The notes beneath the pieces were generated by a model. That model was given only the letters and a program-made list of their open reading frames with translations. It was not told the DNA's origin and did not search any database. Shown here in pieces: positions 43,484 to 52,666 of a stretch of 64,000 nt of DNA; the first letter of the stretch is position 1, and the number at the start of each line of letters is the position of its first letter. Both the position numbers and the translations under genes were made by a program. The stretch is from Bradyrhizobium sp. CSS354 (lineage in GTDB: Bacteria > Pseudomonadota > Alphaproteobacteria > Rhizobiales > Xanthobacteraceae). The stretch is from the NCBI RefSeq assembly GCF_029051725.1, contig NZ_JAACFU010000005.1:186001-250000 (forward strand). Reading direction: 5' to 3'.

Positions 43484-45415
43484 TCACTCCGCGGCCTCCG
43501 CGAGCTGGCCCGGTTCACCCAGATCCACGACCCTCAGCGTTGTTCGTACGCGCTGCGTGGTGCCGTCCTGGAACCGGATCACAGTGTCCACGGGGATGTC
43601 GGCCTGCCCGCGGTAGATCGCGTCGATGATGCCTTCGTATTTTTCGTTGATGACGCTGCGGCGCACTTTCCGCGTGCGGGTAAGCTCGCCGTCGTCGGCG
43701 TCGAGCTCCTTGTAGAGCAGCAGGAAGCGCGAGATGCGCTGTGCCGGCGGCAGAGTGGCGTTGACGGTCTCGACTTCCTTCTTGAGCAGCGCATAGACCT
43801 CGGGCCGCGAGGCGAGATCGCTGTAGGTCGTGAACGAGAGCCGGTTCTTCTCAGCCCATTTGGAGATGATGGAGTAGCGGATGCAGATCATCGCCGCGAG
43901 CGCGTCGCGGCCTGCGCCAAGCACCACGGCTTCCGCGATATAAGGCGAGAACTTCAGCTTGTTTTCGATGAACTGCGGCGAGAAGCGCTCGCCGCGCGAG
44001 GTCTCGGCGAGATCCTTGATGCGGTCGATGACCACGAGCTGGCGATTCGCGTTGAAATAGCCGGCGTCGCCGGACAGCATCCAGCCATCCCTGACGTCTG
44101 CGACGCTCGCCTCCGGGTTCTTGTAATAGCCGAGGAACATGTGAGGATGCCGCACCACGATCTCGCCGACACCGTGAACGTCGGCATTGTCGATGCGGAT
44201 TTCGATGCTGTCGGCCATCGGCACGCCGGTGGTGTCGGGATCGACCTTGCCCGCGGGATGCAGCGTGTAGGCCCCCAGCAGCTCGGTCTGGCCGTAGAGC
44301 GTGCGCAGCGGCACGCCCATCGCCTGGAAGAACTTGAATGTCTCGGGCCCGAGTGCCGCGCCGCCGGTTGCGGCTGAACGCAGCCGGGTGAATCCGAGGC
44401 GGTCGCGCAATGCACGGAACAGGATCGCGTCGGCAAAGCCGGAACGCTGGCCCTGTTCGAGCGCGGCAAGCCCGCTCTTCATGCCGATGTCGAACAGGCT
44501 TTGCTTGAAAGGCGTTGCGTCCATCACCCTGGCGCGGACGTCGGCGGCGATCGATTCCCACACGCGCGGCGCAAACAGGACAAACGTCGGCGCGATCTCG
44601 CGCAGATCGCTCATCATGGTCTCGGGCTCTTCGACGAAGTTGATCTTCATCCGGCACAAGAGGCCTTTGCCGAGCACATAGACCTGTTCCATGATCCAGG
44701 GCAGCGGCAGCACCGACACGTATTCGTCGTCCGGCCCCTTCGGGTCGAAAGCCAGATACGTCGCGCAATGGCCGAGCACGCGGCCGGCGGCGAGCATCGC
44801 GAGCTTTGGATGCGAGGTGGTGCCAGACGTCGTGCAGAGGATCGCGACGTCCTCGCCCTTGGTCGCGTCCACCAGCCGGTCGTAAAGCTCCGGTTCGCGC
44901 GTCGCCCGCGCCCGGCCGAGTTCGGCAAACGTCTCCGCCGACATCAAACGCGGATCATCGTATTTCCGCATGCCGCGTGGATCGGAATAGATGATGTGCT
45001 TCAGCTTTGGGACGCGGTCGGCGAGCGTGAGCAGCTTGTCGACCTGCTCCTCGTCCTCGGCAAAGACGAGCTGCGCCTCGCCATAGTTGAGGAGATACGA
45101 GGCTTCTTCGTCGAGCACGTCGCGATAGAGCCCGAGGCTCAAGCCTCCAACCGCATGAGTGGCGATTTCCGCCGCGACCCAGTCCGGCCGGTTGTCGCCG
45201 ATGATGCCTATGACGTCTTGGCGCCCAAGGCCCAGTTCGACGAGGCCGAGCGCGAAATCGCGCACCCGCCTCTGGTAGGCGTTCCAGGTGAACGGGCGCC
45301 ATAGCCCAAGATCCTTCTCGCGCAGCGCAATCTCATTGCCGTACTCCTTCGCATTGAGCCGGAGCATCTTCGGATAGGTGTCGGCCTGCGCGACGCGGCC
45401 TGCGTAATCCATCAT
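43484..45415 (-). CDS. Long-chain-type acyl-CoA synthetase embedded in the LIV operon
   Basis: A 643-residue AMP-forming ligase. CTTSGTTSHPKLAML is the ATP loop, TLYGQTELLGAYTLH the central motif, GWMLSGDAGYF and DRIKDLAETSRGERFSP the hinge and lid, of long-chain acyl-CoA synthetases. It starts with two ATGs and overlaps livG by four bases (ATGA), so import and CoA activation are translationally linked. The substrate may be a fatty, dicarboxylic or aromatic acid brought in by the transporter. This arrangement is known in several alpha- and betaproteobacteria. Substrate specificity is not visible. Confidence 0.88.
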   Translation of the reverse strand: MMDYAGRVAQADTYPKMLRLNAKEYGNEIALREKDLGLWRPFTWNAYQRRVRDFALGLVELGLGRQDVIGIIGDNRPDWVAAEIATHAVGGLSLGLYRDVLDEEASYLLNYGEAQLVFAEDEEQVDKLLTLADRVPKLKHIIYSDPRGMRKYDDPRLMSAETFAELGRARATREPELYDRLVDATKGEDVAILCTTSGTTSHPKLAMLAAGRVLGHCATYLAFDPKGPDDEYVSVLPLPWIMEQVYVLGKGLLCRMKINFVEEPETMMSDLREIAPTFVLFAPRVWESIAADVRARVMDATPFKQSLFDIGMKSGLAALEQGQRSGFADAILFRALRDRLGFTRLRSAATGGAALGPETFKFFQAMGVPLRTLYGQTELLGAYTLHPAGKVDPDTTGVPMADSIEIRIDNADVHGVGEIVVRHPHMFLGYYKNPEASVADVRDGWMLSGDAGYFNANRQLVVIDRIKDLAETSRGERFSPQFIENKLKFSPYIAEAVVLGAGRDALAAMICIRYSIISKWAEKNRLSFTTYSDLASRPEVYALLKKEVETVNATLPPAQRISRFLLLYKELDADDGELTRTRKVRRSVINEKYEGIIDAIYRGQADIPVDTVIRFQDGTTQRVRTTLRVVDLGEPGQLAEAAE

Positions 45416-46236
45416 GCCGCGCTCTCCTGCGCCGGCGGAGCATCGTCAGGATCGACCAGCACCTCGTCCGCTTCGCCGAGATAGGCGCGCCTGACGTGGG
45501 GATCGGCGAGCACGGCGGCCGGATCGCCCTCTGCGATCTTGCGGCCGAAATCCAGCACCATGACGCGGTGGGAGATGTCCATCACCACACCCATGTCGTG
45601 CTCGATCATCACCACGGTCATGCCGAACTCCTCGTTGAGATCGACGATGTAGCGGGCCATGTCCTCCTTCTCCTCGAAGTTCATTCCGGCCATCGGCTCA
45701 TCGAGGAGAATGAGGCGCGGCTCCAGTGCCATGGCGCGCGCGAGCTCGACCCGCTTGCGCAGGCCATAGGAGAGGGTGCCGGCTTGCGCCTTTCGCACCG
45801 ACTGGAGATCGAGGAAATCGATGATCTCCTCGACCTTGCGGCGGTGCTCGAGCTCTTCCTTGCGCGCGCCGGTGAACCAGTACAGCGAGCCCGTGAGAAA
45901 ATTGTTCTTCAGGAGGTGATGGCGGCCGACCATGATGTTGTCGAGCACGCTCATGTGGTGGAACAGCGCCAGGTTCTGGAAGGTGCGGCCGATGCCGAGC
46001 GAAGCGCGCGCGTTGGGCGTCAGGCCGGTGATGTCGCGGCCCTGGTAGAACAGCTGGCCTTCGGTCGGCTTGTAGCGGCCGGAAATACAGTTCACGATCG
46101 AGGTCTTGCCGGCGCCGTTGGGGCCGATGATCGAGAACAGCTCGCCTTCCCTGATGGCGAAGCCGACATCAGTCAGCGCACGAACGCCGCCGAATCGCAA
46201 GGACACGCCGCGCACTTCAAGACTGGTAGCCACCAA
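45412..46236 (-). CDS. livG: LIV-type ABC transporter ATP-binding protein LivG
   Basis: A 274-residue ATPase: Walker A GPNGAGKTS, signature LSYGLRKRVELARA, Walker B LILLDEPMAGM, and the long insert after TFQNLALF typical of LivG. It is the first gene of the leftward LIV operon. The start is TTG 46236 or GTG 46233; GGGAGGG lies six to nine bases upstream. The region further upstream is shared with a divergent Crp/Fnr regulator gene. Confidence 0.93.
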   Translation of the reverse strand: MVATSLEVRGVSLRFGGVRALTDVGFAIREGELFSIIGPNGAGKTSIVNCISGRYKPTEGQLFYQGRDITGLTPNARASLGIGRTFQNLALFHHMSVLDNIMVGRHHLLKNNFLTGSLYWFTGARKEELEHRRKVEEIIDFLDLQSVRKAQAGTLSYGLRKRVELARAMALEPRLILLDEPMAGMNFEEKEDMARYIVDLNEEFGMTVVMIEHDMGVVMDISHRVMVLDFGRKIAEGDPAAVLADPHVRRAYLGEADEVLVDPDDAPPAQESAA

Positions 46237-46566
46237 ACAGATCCCTCCCGGTGATGGCGCTTTCAGTGGCGCTCTTCGTCCGTTCTATCGGGCGATCCTA
46301 GTACGGCCGTGCCGGTGAGACCATGCAGCAGATGGTCTCGACCGGAGCCGCGCCGCTCTCGTTCCCGTTTGGGATCAAAAGCCGCATCGCCCGAGGTGGT
46401 CCTCAATAGGGGAAAGCGCTATTTTGAAATGTCTCCCGGCTGACAATTCTGCGACAAAGTTTTTGGATGGGAGCATCCTCCATCTTTCGTCGGATGGTGG
46501 TCGGAACGATCATGCTGCATTGCAGCAGAATAAGGAGTGACGCACGGTGCGGCTGGCTTCGGGATC
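46237..46566. promoter_or_regulatory. Divergent control region between livG and the Crp/Fnr gene
   Basis: These 330 bases hold no gene. They contain a strong inverted repeat at 46312-46345 and a perfect palindrome TGCTGCA-T-TGCAGCA at 46513-46527, 40 bases before the regulator start. The region should include promoters for both the LIV operon and the regulator; I could not place -35/-10 boxes with confidence. Confidence 0.5.
46312..46345. repeat. Long inverted repeat in the livG/crp control region
   Basis: CCGGT then GAGACCAT, loop GCAGCAG, then ATGGTCTC, one bulged G, and ACCGG: 13 pairs with one bulge. It is not followed by a T-run, so it is more likely an operator or leader structure than a terminator. 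Confidence 0.6.
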
Positions 46567-47241
46567 ATGATTTCAGAAGATCAACTGAAGCGCGTCGCTG
46601 CCTGGTCGCGCGAGCTCACGCAAGCGGAGATCGAGGTCGCTCGCGCCGGGATAACGGAGCGGTCCTACGGCACCGGCGAGACCGTCTTCATGCGCGGCGA
46701 CACGTTCGACTATTGGGCGGGCATGGTCTTCGGCCTTGCCCGGATGGGCGGGGTCTCGCGCGACGGCAAGGAGACGAGCCTTGCCGGGCTGACGGCGGGG
46801 GCCTGGTTCGGCGAAGGCAGCGTGCTCAAGAACGAGCCGCGCCGCTATGACGTGGTCGCGCTGCGCAACAGCCGTGTCGCACTGATGGAACGTAGCGCCT
46901 TCATGTGGCTGTTCGAGAACAGCGTCGGCTTCAACCGCTTCCTGGTGCGCCAGCTCAACGAGCGGCTCGGCCAGTTCATCGGCATGCTCGAAGTCAACCG
47001 CACGCTGGATGCCACCGCGCGGCTTGCCCGCAGCATCGCCTCGCTGTTCAATCCGATCCTCTATCCGGAATCCACCGCGCATCTGGAGATCACCCAGGAG
47101 GAGATCGGCGCGCTTTCCGGCATGTCCCGCCAGAATGCCAACCGCGCGCTGAACCGGCTGGAGAAAGAGGGCTTGCTCCGGCTGGAATATGGCGGCGTCA
47201 CCATCCTCGATATCGAGCGATTGCGCGGGTACGGGGATTAG
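46567..47241 (+). CDS. Crp/Fnr-family transcriptional regulator
   Basis: A 224-residue protein. Residues about 15-140 form a cyclic-nucleotide-binding-like barrel (TVFMRGDTFDYW, WFGEGSVLKNEPR), followed by a long helix and a winged helix with EEIGALSGMSRQNANRALNRL (about 182-202) as the recognition unit. It lacks the Cys cluster of FNR. The gene is divergent from the LIV operon and may regulate it in response to a small ligand. ATG 46567 is chosen; a GTG at 46537 is in frame, but the AAGGAG overlaps it. Confidence 0.85.
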   Translation: MISEDQLKRVAAWSRELTQAEIEVARAGITERSYGTGETVFMRGDTFDYWAGMVFGLARMGGVSRDGKETSLAGLTAGAWFGEGSVLKNEPRRYDVVALRNSRVALMERSAFMWLFENSVGFNRFLVRQLNERLGQFIGMLEVNRTLDATARLARSIASLFNPILYPESTAHLEITQEEIGALSGMSRQNANRALNRLEKEGLLRLEYGGVTILDIERLRGYGD

Positions 47242-48500
47242 CGTCCATTGGCGGGGGCGTGCACCGGCCAGAGGTCAGCGCGCCAGCGCACCGCGATCGC
47301 CATCATTGCGATGAACCCCGATACAGCATAGAGCGACCCCGTCGCGGAATAGCCGATGATGTCGATCAGGCTGCCGGCCGCGAGCAATCCGAGCGGCAGG
47401 CCGTAGATCACCATCATGCGCACGCCCATGACGCGGCCGCGAAGGTGTGCGCTGGCCGTCCGCATCAGGATGACGGCAGCTGATATCATCGACATGCTCT
47501 GGGCGATGCCGGCGAGCACGAGGCAGGCCATCGCCACCGGCATCGTCCTGATCTCGACGAACACCAGCAGCATGGCGTACCAGGCCAGCGTCGCGCCGAT
47601 CAGGAGCCGGGCAATGCGCAATCCGCTGACGAGGCTGAGCGTGATGGAGCCGATCAGCGAGCCGACGGCGAAGCTCGCCGAGAGATAACCGAGGCCGGTC
47701 TGGTCAGTATGAAAGATATCCCGCGCGATGTAGGGCAGCAATCCGCCGGTGAAAGGAAATGCGGTCAGGTTGGCGAGGAAGGCGACGCACAACGCCGCGC
47801 GCATCGCCGGACCATTCCAGGCGTAGACGATCCCTTCCTTCAAATCGACCAGCAATCTCGAAACGGCGCGACTGTCCGCCGAAAGATGAGTTGTGGCAAT
47901 GGTCCTTTCCGGCCGGGTCAGGCAGAGCATGAGCAGCGCGGCCGCGAGATAGAGGCAGACGATCACTACGTAAACGAGGCCAATGCCGAGGACGGCAAAC
48001 AGCCCGGCCCCCGTCAACGCGCCGGCGATGCGCGCGCTGTCCTGGGTCGTGCGCGCAACGCTGATGGCGCCCACCAGTTGCTCGGCCGGCATGATGTCGG
48101 CGAGCAGCGCGCCGCGAACGCCGAGGTCCGAAGGTCGACTCAGGCCCATGATTGCGACGATGATCATGACGCTTAGGGGCGTCAGGTGACCGGTCAGCGC
48201 CAGAATCATGATGGTCGACGCCAGCACCATATAGGCAAGACGCATCGCGACCAGGAGATCGCGATGACCCATGCGGTCGCCGATCATGCCGAACACCGGC
48301 GCCACCAACGTCCCGACGAACTGGAGCGACGCAAGCACGGTGAGTAGCAGCACCGAGCCGGTCTCGACCATTATGTACCAGCCGAGCACCAGCGTCTCGA
48401 TCTCGAATGCCCAGGAGGTGAGCAGATCGGACGGCCATTGAAAGCGATAGTTGCGGATGCGGAATGGCGCGAGCGCGGAAAGACGTATGGTCGTGCTCAA
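47238..48500 (-). CDS. MFS transporter (EntS-like)
   Basis: A 420-residue membrane protein with 11-12 hydrophobic segments. FGMIGDRMGHRDLL is the MFS motif A between segments 2 and 3, and the layout with MGLSRPSDLGVRGALLADIMP resembles the EntS/MFS_3 group of exporters. Substrate unknown. The gene overlaps the regulator gene by four bases at their convergent ends. The start is TTG 48500 in the longest reading and is uncertain; no strong ribosome site is seen. Confidence 0.8.
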   Translation of the reverse strand: MSTTIRLSALAPFRIRNYRFQWPSDLLTSWAFEIETLVLGWYIMVETGSVLLLTVLASLQFVGTLVAPVFGMIGDRMGHRDLLVAMRLAYMVLASTIMILALTGHLTPLSVMIIVAIMGLSRPSDLGVRGALLADIMPAEQLVGAISVARTTQDSARIAGALTGAGLFAVLGIGLVYVVIVCLYLAAALLMLCLTRPERTIATTHLSADSRAVSRLLVDLKEGIVYAWNGPAMRAALCVAFLANLTAFPFTGGLLPYIARDIFHTDQTGLGYLSASFAVGSLIGSITLSLVSGLRIARLLIGATLAWYAMLLVFVEIRTMPVAMACLVLAGIAQSMSMISAAVILMRTASAHLRGRVMGVRMMVIYGLPLGLLAAGSLIDIIGYSATGSLYAVSGFIAMMAIAVRWRADLWPVHAPANGR

Positions 48501-48629
48501 GACTCGACGACGGGTTTCACGGCGATTCCCTGCCCTTTGTTATTCGTTTTTCTGCTCGCAGGGTAACCCCGGCGATCCCGGTGTCAATCGGCGCTGCCGC
48601 ATAGTGCCATGCTCGCCGACGACGCGCGA

Positions 48630-49469
48630 TCAACGCGCAGGAGCTTGCTTCCGCTCCGCGAGCGCCGTCGCCATGGCCGAGATCAGGGGCCGCATGAAAT
48701 AGGCTTCGTCGGCCGGCGAGACGTCCGTGCGCAAACCATGCGCGGTGAGCTCGCCCGAGACCGCCGGTCCTACCGACGCGATCAGCGTCCGCTCGAGACC
48801 TACGCGCAGCTTCGCCTCGCTGCCGTGGGCTTTCGCGGCTTCGATCAGCCGGCGGACCTGCCCGAGATTGGTCAGCGCGATGGAATCGATCCGCCCTTCG
48901 GCCATGTCGTCGATGGCGGTGACGATGTTGGCATCCGCCGCCTTGGAATCGTAGGCATAGGGCAGCACGCTATCGACCTCGGCCCCTTGCGCCGACAGCG
49001 CATCGGTCAGCGCGCTGTGGTCTTTGTCGGGATAGAGCTGGAGGCCGAGGCGATGCCCCTTCAGGTCGAGATTGCCCAACATCTCGATCACGCCCTCGGT
49101 GGTCGGCTTCTCCGTGGTCTGCTGCGCATCGAGCCCGACTTCGCGCAGTGCCTTGCCGGGCTTCGGGCCACGGGTGAATTTCCGCGATCCGGCAAGCGCC
49201 GCCACGAGGGCCTGATCGAGCCCTCGCGCGACGGCGAGCTTCATGATCCGCCGCAGCCCTTCGCCGGTCATCAGCACGAGATCGTCGAAGGGCTTGTCGA
49301 TGGCACGGCGGATCCAGGCCTCGACCGGGGCGGGGTCCGGTGCATCCTGGATGGTGAACATCGGGCATTGCACGACCTCGGCGCCTTGCTCGGCCAGCAG
49401 CTTCGAAAACTGCGCCTCCTCGCGCGTTTCCAGGATCAGGATGCGGGTGCCGTTCAAGCGGTCGGCCAT
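48630..49469 (-). CDS. HemD-like uroporphyrinogen-III synthase
   Basis: A 279-residue protein with the two-lobe HemD layout: RILILETREEAQFSKLLAEQGAEV at the start, LVLMTGEGLRRIMKLA in the middle, LGLQLYPDKDH near the hinge, and DSIALTNLGQVRRLIEAA in the second lobe. HemD proteins close and invert the tetrapyrrole chain. No other haem genes are nearby, so this may be a paralogue with a special role. The ATG at 49469 has GGAG with a seven-base spacer, so the 32-codon longer reading was dropped. It is divergent from purU. Confidence 0.78.
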   Translation of the reverse strand: MADRLNGTRILILETREEAQFSKLLAEQGAEVVQCPMFTIQDAPDPAPVEAWIRRAIDKPFDDLVLMTGEGLRRIMKLAVARGLDQALVAALAGSRKFTRGPKPGKALREVGLDAQQTTEKPTTEGVIEMLGNLDLKGHRLGLQLYPDKDHSALTDALSAQGAEVDSVLPYAYDSKAADANIVTAIDDMAEGRIDSIALTNLGQVRRLIEAAKAHGSEAKLRVGLERTLIASVGPAVSGELTAHGLRTDVSPADEAYFMRPLISAMATALAERKQAPAR

Positions 49470-49609
49470 GAGCCTACTCCGGTCAGTCAAAGCAATGGTG
49501 CGTTCATCCTGACTCCACGGTCGGGATTGGCGCAAGGGTGGGGTCGGTGATAGAGCAGGGCGCAATCGCGGATCGTTCCGCAGCCGTTGCCCAAACCTTC
49601 ATCAAGGCC

Positions 49610-50473
49610 ATGCCAGATCATCAATATGTCCTGACCCTGTCCTGTCCGGATCGTCCCGGCATCGTCTCGGCGGTGTCGACCTTCCTGGCCCATAACGGAC
49701 AGAACATTCTCGACGCCCAGCAGTTCGACGACATCGAGACCAACAAGTTCTTCATGCGGGTGGTGTTTACCGCCGCCGATCTCGCCGTGGAGCTGTCGGC
49801 GCTCCAGACCGGCTTTGCCGCGATCGCCGAGCGTTTCGGCATGGAATGGCAGATGCGAGATCGCGCCGCGCTTCGCAAGGTGATGCTGCTGGTATCGAAA
49901 TCCGACCACTGCCTGGTCGACATCCTCTATCGCTGGCGCACCGGCGAGCTGCCGATGACTTTGGCCGCAATCGTCTCCAATCATCCGCGCGAGGTCTATG
50001 ACGGGCTCGATTTCGGCGGGGTTCCATTCCACTATCTGCCTGTTACGAAAGAGACCAAGCGCGATCAGGAGGCGCAGATCCTCGACCTCGTCGCCAAGAC
50101 CGGGACGGATCTCGTCGTGCTTGCCCGCTATATGCAGATATTGTCGGACGATCTCTCGGCAAATCTGTCGGGACGCTGCATCAACATCCACCACTCATTC
50201 TTGCCGGGTTTCAAGGGCGCAAAACCCTATCACCAGGCCCATGAGCGTGGCGTCAAGCTGATCGGCGCTACCGCGCATTACGTCACGCGCGACCTCGACG
50301 AGGGCCCGATCATCGACCAGGACGTCGAGCGCATCAGCCATCGCGACACGCCTGAGGATCTCGTCCGCAAGGGCCGCGACATCGAGCGCCGCGTGCTCGC
50401 GCGCGCGATCCGCTACCATCTCAACGACCGCGTCATCCTCAACGGCCGCAAGACCGTGGTGTTTGTGGATTGA
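49610..50473 (+). CDS. purU: Formyltetrahydrofolate deformylase
   Basis: A 287-residue protein: an N-terminal ACT domain (residues about 5-80, [16 protein letters not shown]) and a formyltransferase domain with [20 protein letters not shown] and [11 protein letters not shown], which carry the Asn, His and Asp of the active site. It hydrolyses 10-formyltetrahydrofolate to formate and tetrahydrofolate and so tunes the one-carbon pool. ATG 49610 gives the family's usual length; the in-frame GTG 49538 adds 24 unsupported residues. Confidence 0.93.
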   Translation: MPDHQYVLTLSCPDRPGIVSAVSTFLAHNGQNILDAQQFDDIETNKFFMRVVFTAADLAVELSALQTGFAAIAERFGMEWQMRDRAALRKVMLLVSKSDHCLVDILYRWRTGELPMTLAAIVSNHPREVYDGLDFGGVPFHYLPVTKETKRDQEAQILDLVAKTGTDLVVLARYMQILSDDLSANLSGRCINIHHSFLPGFKGAKPYHQAHERGVKLIGATAHYVTRDLDEGPIIDQDVERISHRDTPEDLVRKGRDIERRVLARAIRYHLNDRVILNGRKTVVFVD

Positions 50474-50511
50474 TTTGCTTCACTTCTCGCCGCAGCCGCG
50501 AGGCGGACGAT

Positions 50512-50796
50512 TTAACGCACCGCGGTGCCGGGCGCTGAGCCCGTTGCGCCCTTCTGCGCCTGCTCTTCCTTTTCGCGATCCGCTGCCGGCATCAGCCGCT
50601 TGCGCTCGCGCTCCTTCATGTAGGCATCGTATTGCGGCGTGCCCGCCCGCGGCGGCGCGTCCGCCGGTAAGCCGCCGGCCCATTGCGGGACGTAGTCGCC
50701 CATGCCGGACGAGAGCTTTTCGTTGACGGTGCCGCAGCCGGACAGGCCCGCGGAGAGCGCGAGGAGGATCAGGAGGGAACAAGAGGATCTGGGCAT
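50512..50796 (-). CDS. Small putative lipoprotein
   Basis: A 94-residue protein with a hydrophobic leader and lipobox LSGC at 18-21, so it should be lipidated at Cys21 and anchored in a membrane. The mature part is short, rich in Pro, Ala, Glu and Lys, with a charged KERERKRL run, and no known domain. It stands alone between purU (convergent) and the second LIV operon. Function unknown. Confidence 0.65.
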   Translation of the reverse strand: MPRSSCSLLILLALSAGLSGCGTVNEKLSSGMGDYVPQWAGGLPADAPPRAGTPQYDAYMKERERKRLMPAADREKEEQAQKGATGSAPGTAVR

Positions 50797-51048
50797 TGTG
50801 CGGAGGGCGCGATGTCAGTCGTGTTGGACGCCAGGTTAGGCTGGCGCCCGGAGAGTAGCTTTCAACAAGGTAAAATAGACTTATTCGAGGTAGGTAACGA
50901 GCTACCGCAATATGCCGACCCCAGATCTTGCTGATGTTCAAATTCTGCAAACAAAAGACGAAATCCTCCATCTACCCGGCTAGCTGCGCTCCTACACTGG
51001 GGCAAGGGCTCCCGAGAAAGCGGCTTGATTTGCAAAGAAGCTTTTTCG

Positions 51049-51075
51049 TTGACAGGTCCATTTTGTTTGTACAAT
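51049..51075 (+). promoter_or_regulatory. Sigma-70-type promoter of the second LIV operon
   Basis: A perfect TTGACA (51049-51054) is followed after 15 bases by TACAAT (51070-51075). The spacer is short but both hexamers are good. It points toward the binding-protein gene at 51321. Confidence 0.6.
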
Positions 51076-51083
51076 CGTACAAA
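51066..51083. promoter_or_regulatory. Operator-like palindrome over the -10 box
   Basis: TTTGTAC-AATC-GTACAAA is a perfect 7-base inverted repeat that covers the proposed -10 element. A repressor of the GntR or TetR type bound here would block transcription. No such regulator gene is adjacent. Confidence 0.55.
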
Positions 51084-51320
51084 TGAAAGCGACCGCGGTC
51101 ACGATGCCAGGTTGCCCCACGTGACCCGATATCGCTTCTGCCGTCGGCAATCGGAACGCTCGGCTTGCGCCGAATGGTCGCCAAACGTCCGATTGACAAT
51201 AAGGGCGCGAAAGACGCCATGTGGCGCGCGACATCACGCGTGCGTGAGCTAAACTTAAGGCAAGGACCGGGCACTCGGTCCGGCGCACAAGAGATCAGGA
51301 ATGAAGGGGAGGGACATCTG

Positions 51321-52511
51321 ATGTTCGAACGCAAACAACTGTCTCGTACGACTATTTGGGCCGCTGCAGCTACCGCCATCGCGGGCCTTGCGGCCATCGC
51401 TCCGGCCAGGGCTGAGGACAGCGTCAAGGTCGGCCTGATCCTGCCGATGACTGGCGGCCAGGCCTCGACCGGCAAGCAGATCGAGAACGCGATCAAGCTC
51501 TACATGCAGCAGAAGGGCGACACCGTCGCCGGCAAGAAAATCGAGATCATCCTCAAGGACGATGCTGCGATTCCGGACAAAACCAAGACCGCCGCGCAGG
51601 AGCTGATCGTCAACGACAAGGTCCATTTCATCGCCGGCTTCGGCGTGACGCCGGCCGCGCTCGCGGCGGCGCCGCTGGCCACGCAAGCCAAGATCCCGGA
51701 AGTCGTGATGGCAGCCGGCACCTCCATCATCACCGAGCGCTCGCCCTACATCGTGCGCACTAGCTTCACGCTGGCGCAATCCTCCACCATCATCGCCGAC
51801 TGGGCGGTGAAAAACGGCATCAAGAAGGTGGCGACCCTGACCTCGGACTACGCGCCGGGCAATGACGCGCTCAACTTCTTCAAGCAGAACTTCACCGCTG
51901 GTGGCGGCGAGGTGGTCGAAGAGGTGAAGACGCCGCTTGCCAATCCGGATTTCGCGCCGTTCCTCCAGCGTATGAAGGATGCCAAGCCTGACGCGATCTT
52001 CGTGTTCGTGCCGGCCGGCCAGGGCGGCAACTTCATGAAGCAGTATGCCGAGCGCGGGCTCGACAAGGCCGGCATTAAGGTGATCGGACCGGGCGACGTG
52101 ACCGACGACGATCTCCTCAACAACATGGGCGACGCCGTGCTGGGCACTGTCACCGCGCACCTCTATTCGGCGGCGCATCCCTCGCAGATGAACAAGGATT
52201 TCGTCGCGGCCTACAAGAAGGCGTACGGAAACCGGCCGGGCTTCATGGCAGTGAGCGGCTATGATGGCATTCACCTGATCTACGAGGCGTTGAAGAAGAC
52301 CAATGGCGACACCGACGGCACCAAGCTGGTCGAAGCCATGAAGGGCCAGAAGTGGGAGAGCCCGCGCGGGCCGATCTCGATCGACCCCGAGACCCGCGAC
52401 ATCGTGCAGAACATCTACATCCGGAAGGTCGAGAAGGTCGACGGCGAGCTCTATAACGTCGAGTTCGCGACCTTCGAGGCCGTCAAGGATCTCGGCAAGA
52501 CTAAGAAGTAA
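51321..52511 (+). CDS. LIV-type ABC transporter substrate-binding protein
   Basis: A 396-residue secreted protein. Residues 1-31 are a signal peptide ending ARA; the mature start is VKVGLILPMTGGQASTGKQI, typical of periplasmic binding proteins of the LIV family. The DSVKVG...GYDGIHLIYEALK framework is complete. ATG 51321 is preceded by AGGGGAGGG. It opens the rightward operon and is set apart from livH by a 155-base palindromic region, which could make it more abundant than the permeases. Ligand unknown. Confidence 0.92.
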   Translation: MFERKQLSRTTIWAAAATAIAGLAAIAPARAEDSVKVGLILPMTGGQASTGKQIENAIKLYMQQKGDTVAGKKIEIILKDDAAIPDKTKTAAQELIVNDKVHFIAGFGVTPAALAAAPLATQAKIPEVVMAAGTSIITERSPYIVRTSFTLAQSSTIIADWAVKNGIKKVATLTSDYAPGNDALNFFKQNFTAGGGEVVEEVKTPLANPDFAPFLQRMKDAKPDAIFVFVPAGQGGNFMKQYAERGLDKAGIKVIGPGDVTDDDLLNNMGDAVLGTVTAHLYSAAHPSQMNKDFVAAYKKAYGNRPGFMAVSGYDGIHLIYEALKKTNGDTDGTKLVEAMKGQKWESPRGPISIDPETRDIVQNIYIRKVEKVDGELYNVEFATFEAVKDLGKTKK

Positions 52512-52524
52512 CGCACGAAAGCGC

Positions 52525-52647
52525 GTCATCCCCGAGCGCGCATCGGGGATCTCGCCCGCCACTCTCGTCATGACCGGGCTTGACCCGGGCAACCACGCGA
52601 GAGCCGAACCAAGAACGTGGATGGCCGGGACAAGCCCGGCCATGACG
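52525..52647. repeat. Composite palindromic intergenic repeat, copy 2
   Basis: Three hairpins in a row: ATCCCCGA...TCGGGGAT (52528-52550), ACCGGGCTTGACCCGGG (52572-52589 region) and ATGGCCGGG-ACAAG-CCCGGCCAT (52621-52643). The last matches the element at 40062-40085. It separates the binding-protein gene from livH. Confidence 0.8.
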
Positions 52648-52666
52648 ATAACTCCAAGCTGAGACG

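Larger units (their letters stand above)
50797..51320. other. 524-base leader region upstream of the second LIV operon
   Basis: No supported gene. The stretch 50870-51090 is clearly AT-richer than its surroundings and holds the promoter and palindrome described separately. The remaining 240 bases up to the binding-protein ATG would be a long untranslated leader; an in-frame extension of the gene through it looks non-protein-like. Confidence 0.5.

Noticed and set aside
51165..51320. In-frame N-terminal extension of the second binding protein
   Set aside because: It would put about 50 charged residues before a normal signal peptide; ATG 51321 has an excellent ribosome site.
52525..52647. CRISPR array or rho-independent terminator between the binding-protein gene and livH
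   Set aside because: The hairpins differ from each other, have no regular spacers and no T-run; they match a dispersed intergenic repeat.
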